A stretch of 43,111 nucleotides of DNA from Halioglobus japonicus (lineage in GTDB: Bacteria > Pseudomonadota > Gammaproteobacteria > Pseudomonadales > Halieaceae): contig CACSIL010000012.1 in NCBI GenBank assembly GCA_902705825.1, forward strand, positions 325,234 through 368,344, in the 5' to 3' direction. The notes beneath the pieces are model-generated. The model saw only the letters and a program-made list of their open reading frames with translations. It did no database searches and was not told the DNA's origin. Numbering within the stretch: position 1 is the first letter of the stretch; the number at the start of each line of letters is the position of its first letter. Shown here piece after piece: positions 35,456 through 43,111 of this stretch. The position numbers and the translations under genes are program-made.

Positions 35456-37006
35456 ATGCGGATACCTATGATCGGCCTGAAACTGTTGACCGGCGCGCTC
35501 GCACTGGCCGCATCTTACACCACCGTGGCCGCCATACCGGCGACGCCGGTGATGACGCTGTACCAGTTCAACGGCAAACTCGAAATGCCCTACTACGACG
35601 TGCAGCGTTTTCAACGCAGCGGTCCGGGTAGCCCAGCCGGAACTCTGGCGCAGGGCACAACACTGATTCCCTGTCTGGTAGTGGAGAACGGCCGACCGCT
35701 GACAGATGCCAGTGGCACACCGTATGTCGGTTTTGAGATTATTACCGACCCGCGCACGGCCACACCGGCGGCAACGGCGCGCGTTACCCAGGCGATTGCC
35801 GAGCGCAAAGCCCTCACGGTAAACAATCACCACTGTGAGCCCGGCCAGCAGTTTGTGATCAGTGTGCGCAAGCTCTACGCGATGGAGAAAGTACCCTTCT
35901 TTGATCCACCGCCATCCACCGATGTATCGCTGGAACTGGAGCGTGGCCAAAACCTGATTGGCGTGGGGACTCCAGATACCCTAGTGCGAGCGTTCCACAA
36001 CAGCGCGCAGTGCGCACACGCCAACGACAATCTTACCGCGCGACGCGCTTCGTTATTGGCCGCCTGGCGTGACTTTGAACAGACCAACCCCGGTGACTGG
36101 CACCGCGATGAACTGATCCGGGCGCGCCATCTAGACCTGACCATGCGCACCGCCCTGTTCGAGGGGCACCTCGAACGCGGCTGCAACGCCTACGGCGCCT
36201 GCGAGCGAAACATCATCGCACTGACTATTCGCAACCGCGCACTTGAGCGCTGTTTCGACCGTGAGGGCTGCACCGCTGAAGGCGATTTTTCCGGCGTGGC
36301 CACCAAGGTAACGCAGTACAACATCTGGGATGAGTATCTCACCCAGATATCCGGCCTCACCTCCTGCTTCCTGCGTGACGATCTCGCAACACTGCCCTAC
36401 TACGCCAAGCTGCAGGCAATGTACTCACAAAATGTCGGCGACGTAGAGCGCATCCTTTTCGGTGATGACGCAGACCTGACAGCGCTGTTCCCGGGAACCC
36501 CGCTACCCGATCTGGATCGCACCGCACACTACTACCACGCACCGGCAATGGGTAAGTGCTTTCCTGAGCACCCTCGCGTTGAGTATATGTCCGGAGCAAT
36601 TGCGCGCAATGGCGATAACTTCGCACTGATCGCCAACACACGAATCCAGGCGGGTGACAAGGTCGGGAGCGACTACCGTTTTCGCTCCTTTGTACTGAAC
36701 GAGGAGTATGAGCGCGATACCATCGAGTACCGGGACGACTACCCCGGCTTCCTCGTTGACGGTCGCAAGGTCTCACTTTCCGGCAGCACCGGTTGCGCGC
36801 CCTATGGGATCCCAGCGGGCTGCCAGGCAGACGACGTCGGCAGATATCGGAAAACACCTTTCTGGCTGGAGGCCGGCAAACCACTGGGGCTGACGTGCTC
36901 GATAGCACAACGCGGGGCGTCCTGCGATTCACCTGCAGAGACTGTCACCGTGCAGGTCGGCGGGATGTGCGATACGCAGATGCGGCCGGTATCTGCGGTA
37001 CACTGA
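35456..37006 (+). CDS. Cysteine-rich secreted protein of unknown function
   Basis: This 516-residue protein has a signal peptide (about 1-26, cleavage near VAA-IP). I count 14 cysteines spread along the mature chain, an even number that fits disulfide bonds in the periplasm or outside the cell. Segments include CNAYGACERN, RCFDREGC and a region with YYHAPAMGKCFPEH. No known domain, catalytic motif or repeat is recognised. The start may be the ATG four codons in. It is convergent with the PepSY gene, with only 26 nt between them. Confidence 0.7.
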   Translation: MRIPMIGLKLLTGALALAASYTTVAAIPATPVMTLYQFNGKLEMPYYDVQRFQRSGPGSPAGTLAQGTTLIPCLVVENGRPLTDASGTPYVGFEIITDPRTATPAATARVTQAIAERKALTVNNHHCEPGQQFVISVRKLYAMEKVPFFDPPPSTDVSLELERGQNLIGVGTPDTLVRAFHNSAQCAHANDNLTARRASLLAAWRDFEQTNPGDWHRDELIRARHLDLTMRTALFEGHLERGCNAYGACERNIIALTIRNRALERCFDREGCTAEGDFSGVATKVTQYNIWDEYLTQISGLTSCFLRDDLATLPYYAKLQAMYSQNVGDVERILFGDDADLTALFPGTPLPDLDRTAHYYHAPAMGKCFPEHPRVEYMSGAIARNGDNFALIANTRIQAGDKVGSDYRFRSFVLNEEYERDTIEYRDDYPGFLVDGRKVSLSGSTGCAPYGIPAGCQADDVGRYRKTPFWLEAGKPLGLTCSIAQRGASCDSPAETVTVQVGGMCDTQMRPVSAVH

Positions 37007-37032
37007 TGCTCACCGCAGCTGGCGCTGGCCGT

Positions 37033-38355
37033 CTAGACCGTGAGACGCCGGCTCAACCAGTACAGCAGCAAGCCTGCGAGTAATGTAAGGCCCAACAGAG
37101 GCGCGAAAAACCCCGTTACCAGCAATACCGCGGTCAAGCCACTGCGCAGTGGCAGGCCCGCTGTACGCGGCGGCATCGGCAGCCAACGGGACTTTTCCGG
37201 CCGTCTGAGCCACCACATCACCGTGCCGCTTACGCACAAAAAAATCAGTGCCAGACAGATCAGAATATTCACAGCGATGTTCAATCGCCCCATATTCCCC
37301 TGATGAATACCGATACCTACAGCCATACTTTTGGCCAGTATGGGGTAGTCGGCATAGCTGACCTCCGCCAGTACTTCGCCGCTGTGCCGATCTATATGCA
37401 CCGTACGTTCCAGGCTTGGTTCATCAATATCACCGGTCATGGTGTTGCGGCTGATGGTGTAAACCCCGCTGTCCCCCAGAGGTAAATTGATGCGATAGCG
37501 CGGTGCAAATCCCAGCGTCTGCGCCATTTGATCGACAGTATTCAGGTTCACCTGCGGGTGTCGATGGGTATCGGCAACCGATGCGGGCATTGGCGTTTGC
37601 TCCAGTCCCCAGGGCACCACTTTGACAACACCGTGATTCATCGCGGAATGATCGACACCAGAGAGCGATACCGGCCCCCACTTCTCAGCAGGGAAAGCGT
37701 TCCATGCTTGAACAAACTTGCCGCCCCAAATGTTTGTCCAGGCCAGGCCTGAAATCAGAAAAAAAGACAGCCCCAGCGCGGACCACAATCCTGCCCACAA
37801 ATGCCCGCGACGCCAGAGGTTGCGTGGTACAGCCGTTCGCACAGGGTTCAGCTTGCGTTGCTGCAGCCACATATAGACCCCTGTCACCAGCAGTAACAGT
37901 GTCAGCCCTGCGACTATTTCCAGCAGGGTATCGCCGACATCACCCAGCAGTAAGCTGCCGTGTACTGCCCTCGCCACAGCGTAAACCGTGTCGTCCTTAC
38001 TGCGGACACGCAACACCTCATTGGTGTACGGATCAACGTTAACAAGCTGCGTAACCCCAGCCTTGCGCAATTCAAACTGCGCGCTATCGGTGGCATCCCG
38101 AGGTGGCATATAAAGCACCACCTCACTGCCCTTAACTGCGGCCTCAACGGCCGCCATTTGCTGCACCGGAGAGCTGGCCGTATGCCCCTGCGCATTGACC
38201 ACCAGACGCTCCCCATCGACGGCGTCCAGTGCAAGGTAATAGGTCATGATCAAGCCGGTGATGGCTAGCACCAGTAGGAAAGGCACAACGAACACGCCGG
38301 CAAAAAAGTGCCAGCGCCATGCTGCGCGATAACGCGGGGAAGCCTCACTGCCCAT
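37033..38355 (-). CDS. PepSY-associated inner-membrane protein (iron uptake type)
   Basis: This 440-residue protein has about four membrane helices: FFAGVFVVPFLLVLAITGLIM near 14-40, one near 145-165, one near 195-215 and a C-terminal pair. PepSY-type periplasmic segments contain HIDRHSGEVLAEV and the HQGNMG region. Family members (PiuB/FegB type) are thought to reduce ferric siderophores at the inner membrane. It follows the TonB-receptor gene 59 nt downstream on the same strand, so the pair likely forms an operon for siderophore-iron acquisition. Confidence 0.88.
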   Translation of the reverse strand: MGSEASPRYRAAWRWHFFAGVFVVPFLLVLAITGLIMTYYLALDAVDGERLVVNAQGHTASSPVQQMAAVEAAVKGSEVVLYMPPRDATDSAQFELRKAGVTQLVNVDPYTNEVLRVRSKDDTVYAVARAVHGSLLLGDVGDTLLEIVAGLTLLLLVTGVYMWLQQRKLNPVRTAVPRNLWRRGHLWAGLWSALGLSFFLISGLAWTNIWGGKFVQAWNAFPAEKWGPVSLSGVDHSAMNHGVVKVVPWGLEQTPMPASVADTHRHPQVNLNTVDQMAQTLGFAPRYRINLPLGDSGVYTISRNTMTGDIDEPSLERTVHIDRHSGEVLAEVSYADYPILAKSMAVGIGIHQGNMGRLNIAVNILICLALIFLCVSGTVMWWLRRPEKSRWLPMPPRTAGLPLRSGLTAVLLVTGFFAPLLGLTLLAGLLLYWLSRRLTV

Positions 38356-38414
38356 ACTATCGTTCCCCTAAACTGTTTTGACAGCTGAGATACTGGCGAT
38401 CAACAGAACGGTTC

Positions 38415-40559
38415 TCACAACTGAAACCGTATACCGGCATAAAATGACACCGGCGCACCGGGATAGAGAATATCCGCATCTGCAGCAGCGTAATCCTTCA
38501 CTGTCATGGTGGAGACATAGTTCTTATCGAGCAGGTTAGTGACTTCAGCGAACACCTCCCAGCGCTGCGCGTTGAAACCGCCTCTGAAGCCGAGCAGGCC
38601 ATAGCTGTCCACCTTGTAGGTATTGCTGAAGTCAGCGTAACGACTATCGATGAGGTCAAATGTAGGGCCGACATAAAAACCGTTTGCGTGGCGATACAGG
38701 AGTTCGCCACGCAATGCGTAATCCGGCGCCGCGGGCAAATCGTTATTGCCATAGTACTGGTCATTATCAAAACTGAAGTCGTTCAAGGTGAGGCTGATTG
38801 TCGGATCCAGACGATGTACGCCGGCTGCATCCAGCGTAAAACTGGCACCGAACAGGGATTCCACACCGGCGTGGATCGTGTTGTCAATGTTGGTAGACAG
38901 ACTGGTTCCAGGCTCCAGAGGGTCATCAACCGACAGAATTTCATTGTCGATCTGTGCATAGTACACCGCTACATCCCAGTACCATTCACCCACTGCGCCC
39001 AGTGACTGTGTACCTCTGGCGCCAATTTCCAGCACGGCTCCCTTCATCGCATCGAGGGTATCGTCATTGTCTCTGACGTCATCCTGCAACTCGAAATTGG
39101 TTGGCGCTTCGAACAACTTACTGACATTGGCAAACAGCGTAATGTCATCGCTGAATTCATACAGCACACCCACGCGCGGGTTCAGGCTACTGTAATCGTC
39201 AGAGGGGTTGCGTCGCAGGCCGGTTTCGACATCAATATTCTCAACATTTCGATCAGCCCAAACGCCCTGTACTCCGTAAACCAGTGTCCACTGCTCAGAG
39301 ATACCCCAGCGGTCCATCGCGAACACCTCGGTATTCTGCGCTTTGTTATCTACGCGCGTGGTCAAACCGTTTTTCTGGCCGTTGTCATTACGATAGTTGC
39401 CACCGTGCACCTTGCCGTCACCGTAGTTCAACCCTAGCAGGAGATCGTGTGCGCCTACACTTGTCTCATAACGCGCTGTGGCGCCGAAATCGCGGTGATC
39501 GGTATCGATCAGCAAACTGAACACCTCGGTGGGGGACATCGGTCCCGGCCCGTCAAAATCGACCAACACCTTATCGACAATCGGGTGATAGAGTGACTGT
39601 TCTTCCCATGACACGCCGAATACCAGAGACTCATTGTCACCCAACGACCAGTGAGTCCTGCTGGCGACACGCCAGGAATTCACATTCTTTTGAAAGTTAC
39701 CGCCCTGCGCATTGCTTGAGGCCTGATCGGGATCGTCCTTGTACTGCTGCTCTGTGAGCGCACCTGGAAGCTTCTGATCGCTGTCCAGGTAGGACGCATA
39801 CAGGCGGGTTTCAGAATTGCCGGAAAACTGCCACCCGGTATTGGCATAAACGCCCTCGCGTTTTTCGCGGCTGTGATCGCGATAGCCGTCCCAGTGATTG
39901 CGCTCAACGGTCACTAATCCGTCCAGACCATTATCAAAGACCTGTGCGCCGGTTGCGCGCGCAGTGATCCGCCCGTGGCTACCGCCATTGAGGAACAGAT
40001 CGACCGGCTCGCTGTTAAGCGCAGTGGGCGATACAAAATTTATCGCTCCACCGAGCGTACTGGCACCCCATGTGAGTGCGTTCGCGCCGCGAGCGATAGT
40101 GGCGTAGCGTGTACTGAGAGGATCGATCAGGCGATTGTGGTTGTTGCCATCCGCGGTGGAAATGGGCAGGCCATCCTGCATCAGCTTAATACCGTTCATG
40201 TCATAGTCGGTGGCGTCCAGGTTGGAGCCGCGAGAGGAAAGGAAAACCCCGCTACCGCCAGAGGTGCTGTTCGACCAGATACCCGGTGCATAGCGCAGCA
40301 TGTCTGCCAGATTGGCAACGTTGCGCTGATAGAGTAACTCGCTGTCAATAAGGCTGACGCCACCGGGTATCAAGGCGTTCTCCCTGAGCAGGTCGAGCTG
40401 CAATTGCTGAGCGCGAACCTCCACAGTCTCCAGTACTGTAGGCGCCGCAGCACCAGTGTGTTGTTGTGCCTGAACGCCTGTTGCCAACAGGCACCCTGTC
40501 ATCAAAATAGTGATACGGACAGGATTCCTCTGTGATCCTGCGCGGTTTGAACCGTTCAT
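38415..40559 (-). CDS. TonB-dependent receptor, probable ferric-siderophore type
   Basis: This 714-residue protein has a signal peptide (about 1-31), a TonB box-like TVLETVEVRAQQ, and a plug with LADMLRYAPGIW, SRGSNLD and TWGASTLGGAINFVSP (about 80-180). The barrel resembles the FecA-like group. Pairing with a PepSY protein supports iron uptake. AAGGAAAAAT precedes the ATG. The upstream region, shared with regB, carries the RegA-like palindrome and a TTATAC-like -10, so redox control is plausible. The exact siderophore is unknown. Confidence 0.93.
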   Translation of the reverse strand: MNGSNRAGSQRNPVRITILMTGCLLATGVQAQQHTGAAAPTVLETVEVRAQQLQLDLLRENALIPGGVSLIDSELLYQRNVANLADMLRYAPGIWSNSTSGGSGVFLSSRGSNLDATDYDMNGIKLMQDGLPISTADGNNHNRLIDPLSTRYATIARGANALTWGASTLGGAINFVSPTALNSEPVDLFLNGGSHGRITARATGAQVFDNGLDGLVTVERNHWDGYRDHSREKREGVYANTGWQFSGNSETRLYASYLDSDQKLPGALTEQQYKDDPDQASSNAQGGNFQKNVNSWRVASRTHWSLGDNESLVFGVSWEEQSLYHPIVDKVLVDFDGPGPMSPTEVFSLLIDTDHRDFGATARYETSVGAHDLLLGLNYGDGKVHGGNYRNDNGQKNGLTTRVDNKAQNTEVFAMDRWGISEQWTLVYGVQGVWADRNVENIDVETGLRRNPSDDYSSLNPRVGVLYEFSDDITLFANVSKLFEAPTNFELQDDVRDNDDTLDAMKGAVLEIGARGTQSLGAVGEWYWDVAVYYAQIDNEILSVDDPLEPGTSLSTNIDNTIHAGVESLFGASFTLDAAGVHRLDPTISLTLNDFSFDNDQYYGNNDLPAAPDYALRGELLYRHANGFYVGPTFDLIDSRYADFSNTYKVDSYGLLGFRGGFNAQRWEVFAEVTNLLDKNYVSTMTVKDYAAADADILYPGAPVSFYAGIRFQL

Positions 40560-40597
40560 ATTTTTCCTTACAACGTAGCAACGAAGTGCGCCTGATA

Positions 40598-40615
40598 AGC
40601 GCCGTATAAGGCGCT
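40598..40615. promoter_or_regulatory. Perfect GCGCC palindrome fitting the RegA/PrrA consensus
   Basis: AGCGCC-GTATAA-GGCGCT is a perfect inverted repeat, 18 nt. Its halves GCGCC and GGCGC fit the known RegA/PrrA consensus GCGNC-N5-9-GNCGC with a 6-nt gap. On the minus strand the loop reads TTATAC, a -10-like element for the TonB-receptor gene 39 nt downstream. The same palindrome sits 119 nt upstream of the regB start. Confidence 0.6.
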
Positions 40616-40720
40616 GTGGGGCGCGCCAGGGGCCGCGAGTATAGCAACGCGCAGAACGGCCGGGGATGTGACAAAATGTCGCAGGCAGGCCAATTGTGAC
40701 GAAAATCTCCGCGAAGTCGT

Positions 40721-40726
40721 TATAAT
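40721..40726 (+). promoter_or_regulatory. Consensus -10 box of regB with probable leaderless start
   Basis: TATAAT is a perfect -10 hexamer. Seven nt separate its end from the GTG at 40734, so transcription would start at or within a base of the start codon. No ribosome-binding site is present in the intervening CTACCTC. No good -35 is seen, so an activator may be needed. Confidence 0.55.
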
Positions 40727-40733
40727 CTACCTC

Positions 40734-42041
40734 GTGAATCAGATACCGCCTTCAAGCCCGATACCCTACGCCCTGTCGCTGACCAACCTGCGCAGTCTAT
40801 TAGCTATTCGCGCCATCACCTTGATGGGGCAGGTAGGCGTCCTGATTTATATTTCTACCGTCAAGGAATCCACTCAAAGCTTGCTCGGTTTAGGCGTTGG
40901 GGTGATGGTGCTGGGTGTGCTGACGGCTATCAGTCTATGGCGCACCACCAAACCGTGGCCGGTGAGCACGCGCGAATTCGTGCTGCAATTGCTGGTCGAC
41001 GTGATCGGTTGGACGGCACTGATGTATTTCAGTGGCGGTGCAGACAACCCGTTTATTTCATACTACATCGTGCCGGTTGTCGTGGCCGCTGCGGTACTGC
41101 CTTGGCGCTATACCTGGCTTATTGCGATAGTCTCGTTGGCCGCCTATAGTTCACTGTTTCTGTACAGTCAGCCATTCCCGCTATTCGCGCCGCCAGGTGG
41201 AATGCATCACGGCAACGGTTTCAGTGTTCACACTCTTGGCATGTGGCTGAACTTTTTATTCAGCGCGGGCCTGATTACCTTCTTTGTTGTCCGTATGGCC
41301 ACTTTGCTAAGACAGCAGGACGCCAGAGAGACGCAGCGACGGGAAGTGGGCATGCGCAATGACCAGATACTGGCGGTGGCCAGCCTGGCTGCCGGCACAG
41401 CCCACGAACTGGCCACGCCACTGGCCACCATGACCATGCTGGTTGACGAATTGCTGCAGGACCAGGCCCTTAGCCAGACAACCCGTGCCGACTGCGAACT
41501 ACTGCGTGCGCAATTACAGCAGTGTCGCAGCACACTTGCCGCACTGAGTCATACAGCAGAGACCAGTCGCTCGGGCGAGTTTGAACGCGTCTCGGCGGAA
41601 GAGTTTGTCGAATCGGCAGTGGCTCGCTGGGGGTTGCGTCGACCGCGCGTGACCCGCCAATACGACTGTCTTGGCAAGCAACCTGCCCCCCTACTCGTGT
41701 GTGACCTCACCCTGCGCCAGGCGATTGAAAACCTGCTGAACAACGCCGCCGATTCCGGCTCGCAACGCATATCAGTGACACTGGACTGGGACGCGCAATT
41801 CATCGTAATGGAAATCAGGGATTGGGGCCCAGGCGTGCCGCCACAGTTGCTGCAATGTTTACACAGTGGCGACAGAAATAGTGACACAGGCGGCCTGGGT
41901 ATCGGCCTGCTCCTGAGCCGTAGTGCCGTTGAGCGTCACGGCGGCCAGTTGAGTCTGAGCAATGCACCAGATGGAGGTACTATTGCCAGAATCCGTCTGC
42001 CAGCCTCCCCGCCGGCAGCGTCCCCTGGAAGATCGGCATGA
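40734..42041 (+). CDS. regB: RegB/PrrB-type redox sensor histidine kinase
   Basis: This 435-residue protein has about six membrane helices in the first 190 residues. The GGADNPF heptapeptide at 101-107 matches the quinone-binding GGxxNPF motif of RegB. The H-box AAGTAHELATPLATM gives phosphorylated His224. N-, G1- and G2-box residues follow (ENLLNNAADS, DWGPGVP, GLGIGL). It senses redox state through the quinone pool and phosphorylates the RegA partner encoded directly downstream with a 4-nt overlap (ATGA). GTG at 40734 is taken as start because the upstream extension overlaps the promoter; a GTG at 40668 is open in frame. Confidence 0.92.
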   Translation: MNQIPPSSPIPYALSLTNLRSLLAIRAITLMGQVGVLIYISTVKESTQSLLGLGVGVMVLGVLTAISLWRTTKPWPVSTREFVLQLLVDVIGWTALMYFSGGADNPFISYYIVPVVVAAAVLPWRYTWLIAIVSLAAYSSLFLYSQPFPLFAPPGGMHHGNGFSVHTLGMWLNFLFSAGLITFFVVRMATLLRQQDARETQRREVGMRNDQILAVASLAAGTAHELATPLATMTMLVDELLQDQALSQTTRADCELLRAQLQQCRSTLAALSHTAETSRSGEFERVSAEEFVESAVARWGLRRPRVTRQYDCLGKQPAPLLVCDLTLRQAIENLLNNAADSGSQRISVTLDWDAQFIVMEIRDWGPGVPPQLLQCLHSGDRNSDTGGLGIGLLLSRSAVERHGGQLSLSNAPDGGTIARIRLPASPPAASPGRSA

Positions 42042-42574
42042 GCGCTGAATCCAGAATACTACTGGTCGATGACGACCCGATATTTACCGCCGTAATGGCG
42101 CGTGGATTCGAGCGGCGCGGCTTTGTATGCCAGCAGTGTTCCAGCGCCGCATCGGCAGTGCAAGCCTGCGCGGCGTTTGAACCCACTCATATTCTGCTGG
42201 ATTTGAATATGCCCGAGGAATCGGGGCTTGTTGCAATTCCCGCACTGATCCGCGCCGCGCCACACGCCAGACTGGTAGTGCTGACGGGGTACGCCAGTAT
42301 CGCGACGGCGGTAGAGGCGACACGCAGTGGCGCCCGAAACTACCTGTGCAAACCGGCTACAGTCGATGAAATCCTGCTGGCTTTTGAAGAGGACAGAGTC
42401 GTAGATTCAACGCCGATACCGACATCACCTACCTCGCTGGACCGCCTCGAATGGGAACACATGCAGCGCGTGCTTCTGGACAACAACGGCAACATCTCAG
42501 CGACAGCCCGAGCGCTGGGAATGCACCGGCGCACGCTGCAACGTAAACTCGCGAAACGACCGGTACGTGAATAG
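42038..42574 (+). CDS. regA: RegA/PrrA-type response regulator
   Basis: This 178-residue regulator has a receiver domain with acidic residues DDD at 11-13, phosphoacceptor Asp55 (ILLDLNMPE), Thr in LTGYAS and Lys in CKPA. A proline-containing linker leads to a Fis-type helix-turn-helix (NGNISATARALGMHRRTLQRKL), nearly identical to the strongly conserved DNA-binding segment of RegA/PrrA/ActR. It controls energy and redox genes in response to RegB. The start overlaps the kinase stop. The palindrome at 40598 fits its known consensus. Confidence 0.94.
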   Translation: MSAESRILLVDDDPIFTAVMARGFERRGFVCQQCSSAASAVQACAAFEPTHILLDLNMPEESGLVAIPALIRAAPHARLVVLTGYASIATAVEATRSGARNYLCKPATVDEILLAFEEDRVVDSTPIPTSPTSLDRLEWEHMQRVLLDNNGNISATARALGMHRRTLQRKLAKRPVRE

Positions 42575-42640
42575 TCGACTATCGAGACACGCGCTCATAG
42601 AGTGCTAGGTGCAGTATGTATCTGCAGGATAATTGCACAC

Positions 42641-42808
42641 TCAAAAACCATTGCCTGCTGACATCTGGGAATCTGTTTCGACGCCGAAAAACAGCACTCT
42701 GATTCGGCGAATTAGTTCTCGTGCTATCACTGCGATAACTGCCACTACTGGCAGAAAAACAAACAGAACAGAGACTATCTCCCCGATATTCGAAAACATC
42801 TCAATCAT
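42641..42808 (-). CDS. Small single-pass membrane protein (55 residues)
   Basis: The frame encodes an N-terminal hydrophobic helix (about 8-32, VSVLFVFLPVVAVIAVIARE) followed by a basic segment RRIR and a short hydrophilic tail. The ATG at 42808 is preferred because GGGGGAGG lies just upstream; a longer frame to 42880 has no such site. The charge pattern suggests the N-terminus outside and the tail inside. I do not recognise a family. A perfect palindrome (42821-42837) sits directly upstream of the ribosome site. Confidence 0.65.
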   Translation of the reverse strand: MIEMFSNIGEIVSVLFVFLPVVAVIAVIARELIRRIRVLFFGVETDSQMSAGNGF

Positions 42809-43111
42809 GGTACCTCCCCCTTCCAATAACATTGGAATTTCCTGACCACCATCCAGTTTCGCTGAGTCACTCAACGTCATACCGATGATGCGGGTGTGCT
42901 ACGCACAGTATTCCGCGGTGCCAACAATCAGCGGAACTCGCAACAACAACTGCACGATAACCCAATTCTGTAGCGATTCAATTAGTAAGACTACTTAGAT
43001 CAGTGGCACAGCGTGAACTACACAAATGGCTTGGAGCGCCGCCATAAGATGTCCTGGCAAATACCATAAAAAACCGTGGGTAGAAGTTAAGTATTTTTAC
43101 TTATCCCAACC
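42809..43111. other. Right-end gene-free stretch with palindrome
   Basis: I see no supported gene on either strand. It contains TTCCAAT-AAC-ATTGGAA, a perfect 17-bp dyad at 42821-42837, which abuts the ribosome site of the minus-strand small gene. The rest has no clear structure. Confidence 0.5.

Overview
The window looks like chromosomal DNA of a free-living, probably marine gammaproteobacterium. Supporting signs are two TonB-dependent receptors, a Cys-type sulfatase, a RegB/RegA-type redox two-component system, a PEP-CTERM protein and a GEMM riboswitch; the mix resembles the Halieaceae/Cellvibrionales, but that placement is inference. I see no rRNA, tRNA, CRISPR array, insertion sequence or prophage. 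Almost every frame that overlaps a named gene on the other strand is a shadow.

Layout. 1-9381 (minus strand): a secondary-lipid or polyketide locus. It holds a very large multidomain synthase cut off by the left edge (two flavin-barrel domains, KS, AT, Ala/Pro linker, ACP), a B12-binding-type radical SAM enzyme, and an Sfp-type phosphopantetheinyl transferase that could activate the ACP. 9541-12221: a cyclic-di-GMP-type (GEMM) riboswitch directly in front of a secreted repeat-containing esterase, facing a convergent PEP-CTERM protein. 12656-15031: a sulfotransferase-like gene and a phospholipase-D/cardiolipin-synthase-like gene. 15411-17816: a hipBA toxin-antitoxin pair with its operator region, then an Fe-S-type uracil-DNA-glycosylase-like protein. 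17841-19781: a secreted S9 peptidase on the minus strand.

20041-29754 (plus strand): a long co-directional block. It starts behind a perfect 19-bp palindrome and encodes a PF10118-type metal hydrolase, a sulfatase, DUF1214 and DUF1254 proteins, a TonB receptor, a molybdopterin oxidoreductase and an M19 dipeptidase. The content suggests uptake and breakdown of a sulfated or complex organic substrate. 29789-32939: a VOC protein, a BON-MscS channel and an alpha/beta hydrolase. 33033-35304: an SDR, then a set of overlapping palindromes in front of two membrane proteins and a MarR regulator. 35456-37006: an unrecognised cysteine-rich secreted protein. 37033-42574: a PepSY membrane protein and a TonB receptor (probably ferric-siderophore uptake) diverging from RegB/RegA-like genes, with a RegA/PrrA-consensus-like palindrome between them and a probable leaderless start for the kinase. 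42641-42808: a small membrane protein behind another palindrome.

The strongest leads for something new are the tandem flavin-barrel synthase with its radical SAM partner, the riboswitch fused to a start codon, and the RegBA/iron-uptake intergenic region.
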